NCBI RefSeq assembly: GCF_001949145.1
Contig: NW_019091686.1
Coordinates: 124,001 to 188,000 of the forward strand
Origin: Acanthaster planci
Lineage: Eukaryota; Echinodermata; Asteroidea; Valvatida; Acanthasteridae
Length of the DNA stretch: 64,000 nucleotides
Direction of reading: 5' to 3'
Every line of letters starts with the position of its first letter. The stretch's first letter is position 1. The notes beneath the pieces were generated by a model that was given only the letters and a program-made list of their open reading frames with translations, was not told where the DNA came from and ran no database searches. This document shows positions 63,901 to 64,000 of this stretch, piece by piece. A program made the translations under genes and the position numbers.

Positions 63901-64000
63901 CACTGCATTGGTTCTGTCCATAGCGTCCCCAATGCAAAGAATGACGAGTTAATCCGTGGATCCCATTGGGGTCATACGAATAGCATCACAGGTAACTCAT
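60971..64000. other. Receptor 2 upstream flank; no further gene supported
   Basis: Overlapping frames on both strands occur at 61.2-61.9 kb and 62.7-63.2 kb (the longest 166 codons, minus, 62672-63172). They lack domains and plausible composition, and I treat them as chance. Confidence 0.45.

Overview
This is invertebrate animal genomic DNA. It is AT-leaning and gene-poor, with introns, minisatellite and microsatellite arrays, short inverted-repeat DNA transposons and an assembly gap. Two intronless rhodopsin-class amine receptors carry the signature of the invertebrate D1-like dopamine receptors (INDR / Dop1R2 / DAMB group). Together with a spliced BORCS8 gene they point to a marine bilaterian. 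A non-vertebrate deuterostome such as a hemichordate is my best guess, but the sequence does not prove it.

Layout. Bases 1-1199 are a 45-bp minisatellite interrupted by a 642-N gap. At 5434-5562 (+) there is what looks like the terminal exon of an M17 leucyl-aminopeptidase-family gene whose other exons I could not find; on the opposite strand just below it (4.5-5.2 kb) lie weak remnants that may be decayed coding sequence. From 5.6 to 28.6 kb I find no gene, only scattered small transposons (164 bp at 9.9 kb; a 270-bp hAT-like element at 22.8 kb), low-complexity DNA and an inverted repeat at 27.8 kb. Receptor 1 occupies 28659-30389 (-). A five-exon BORCS8 orthologue, which reading-frame scanning alone would miss, runs from 32455 to 34457 (+). 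It has a ZNF143/Staf-like site 128 bp upstream of its start codon and two foldback elements in intron 1. From 34.5 to 59.7 kb I see no gene; this stretch holds a promoter-like motif cluster near 47.3-47.8 kb, another degraded transposon and a long (AT)n tract at 50.3-50.7 kb, and a polypyrimidine stretch at 58.3-58.8 kb. Receptor 2 is at 59705-60970 (-). The remaining 3 kb holds nothing I can support.

How the genes relate. The two receptors are clearly paralogous, share strand and intronless structure, and each has an AATAAA about 160 bp after its stop, so they look like a local duplication that now flanks BORCS8 on the opposite strand. They would sense a biogenic amine, most likely dopamine, at the plasma membrane. 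BORCS8 belongs to the BORC complex on lysosomes and has no obvious functional link to them. I found no clear candidate for a wholly new multi-gene system. The most unusual items are the receptor pair (one with DRF instead of DRY), the 79-bp palindromic insertion with a 9-bp target duplication inside BORCS8 intron 1, the orphan M17 exon, and an excess of two palindromic octamers (TGACGTCA, TACATGTA).
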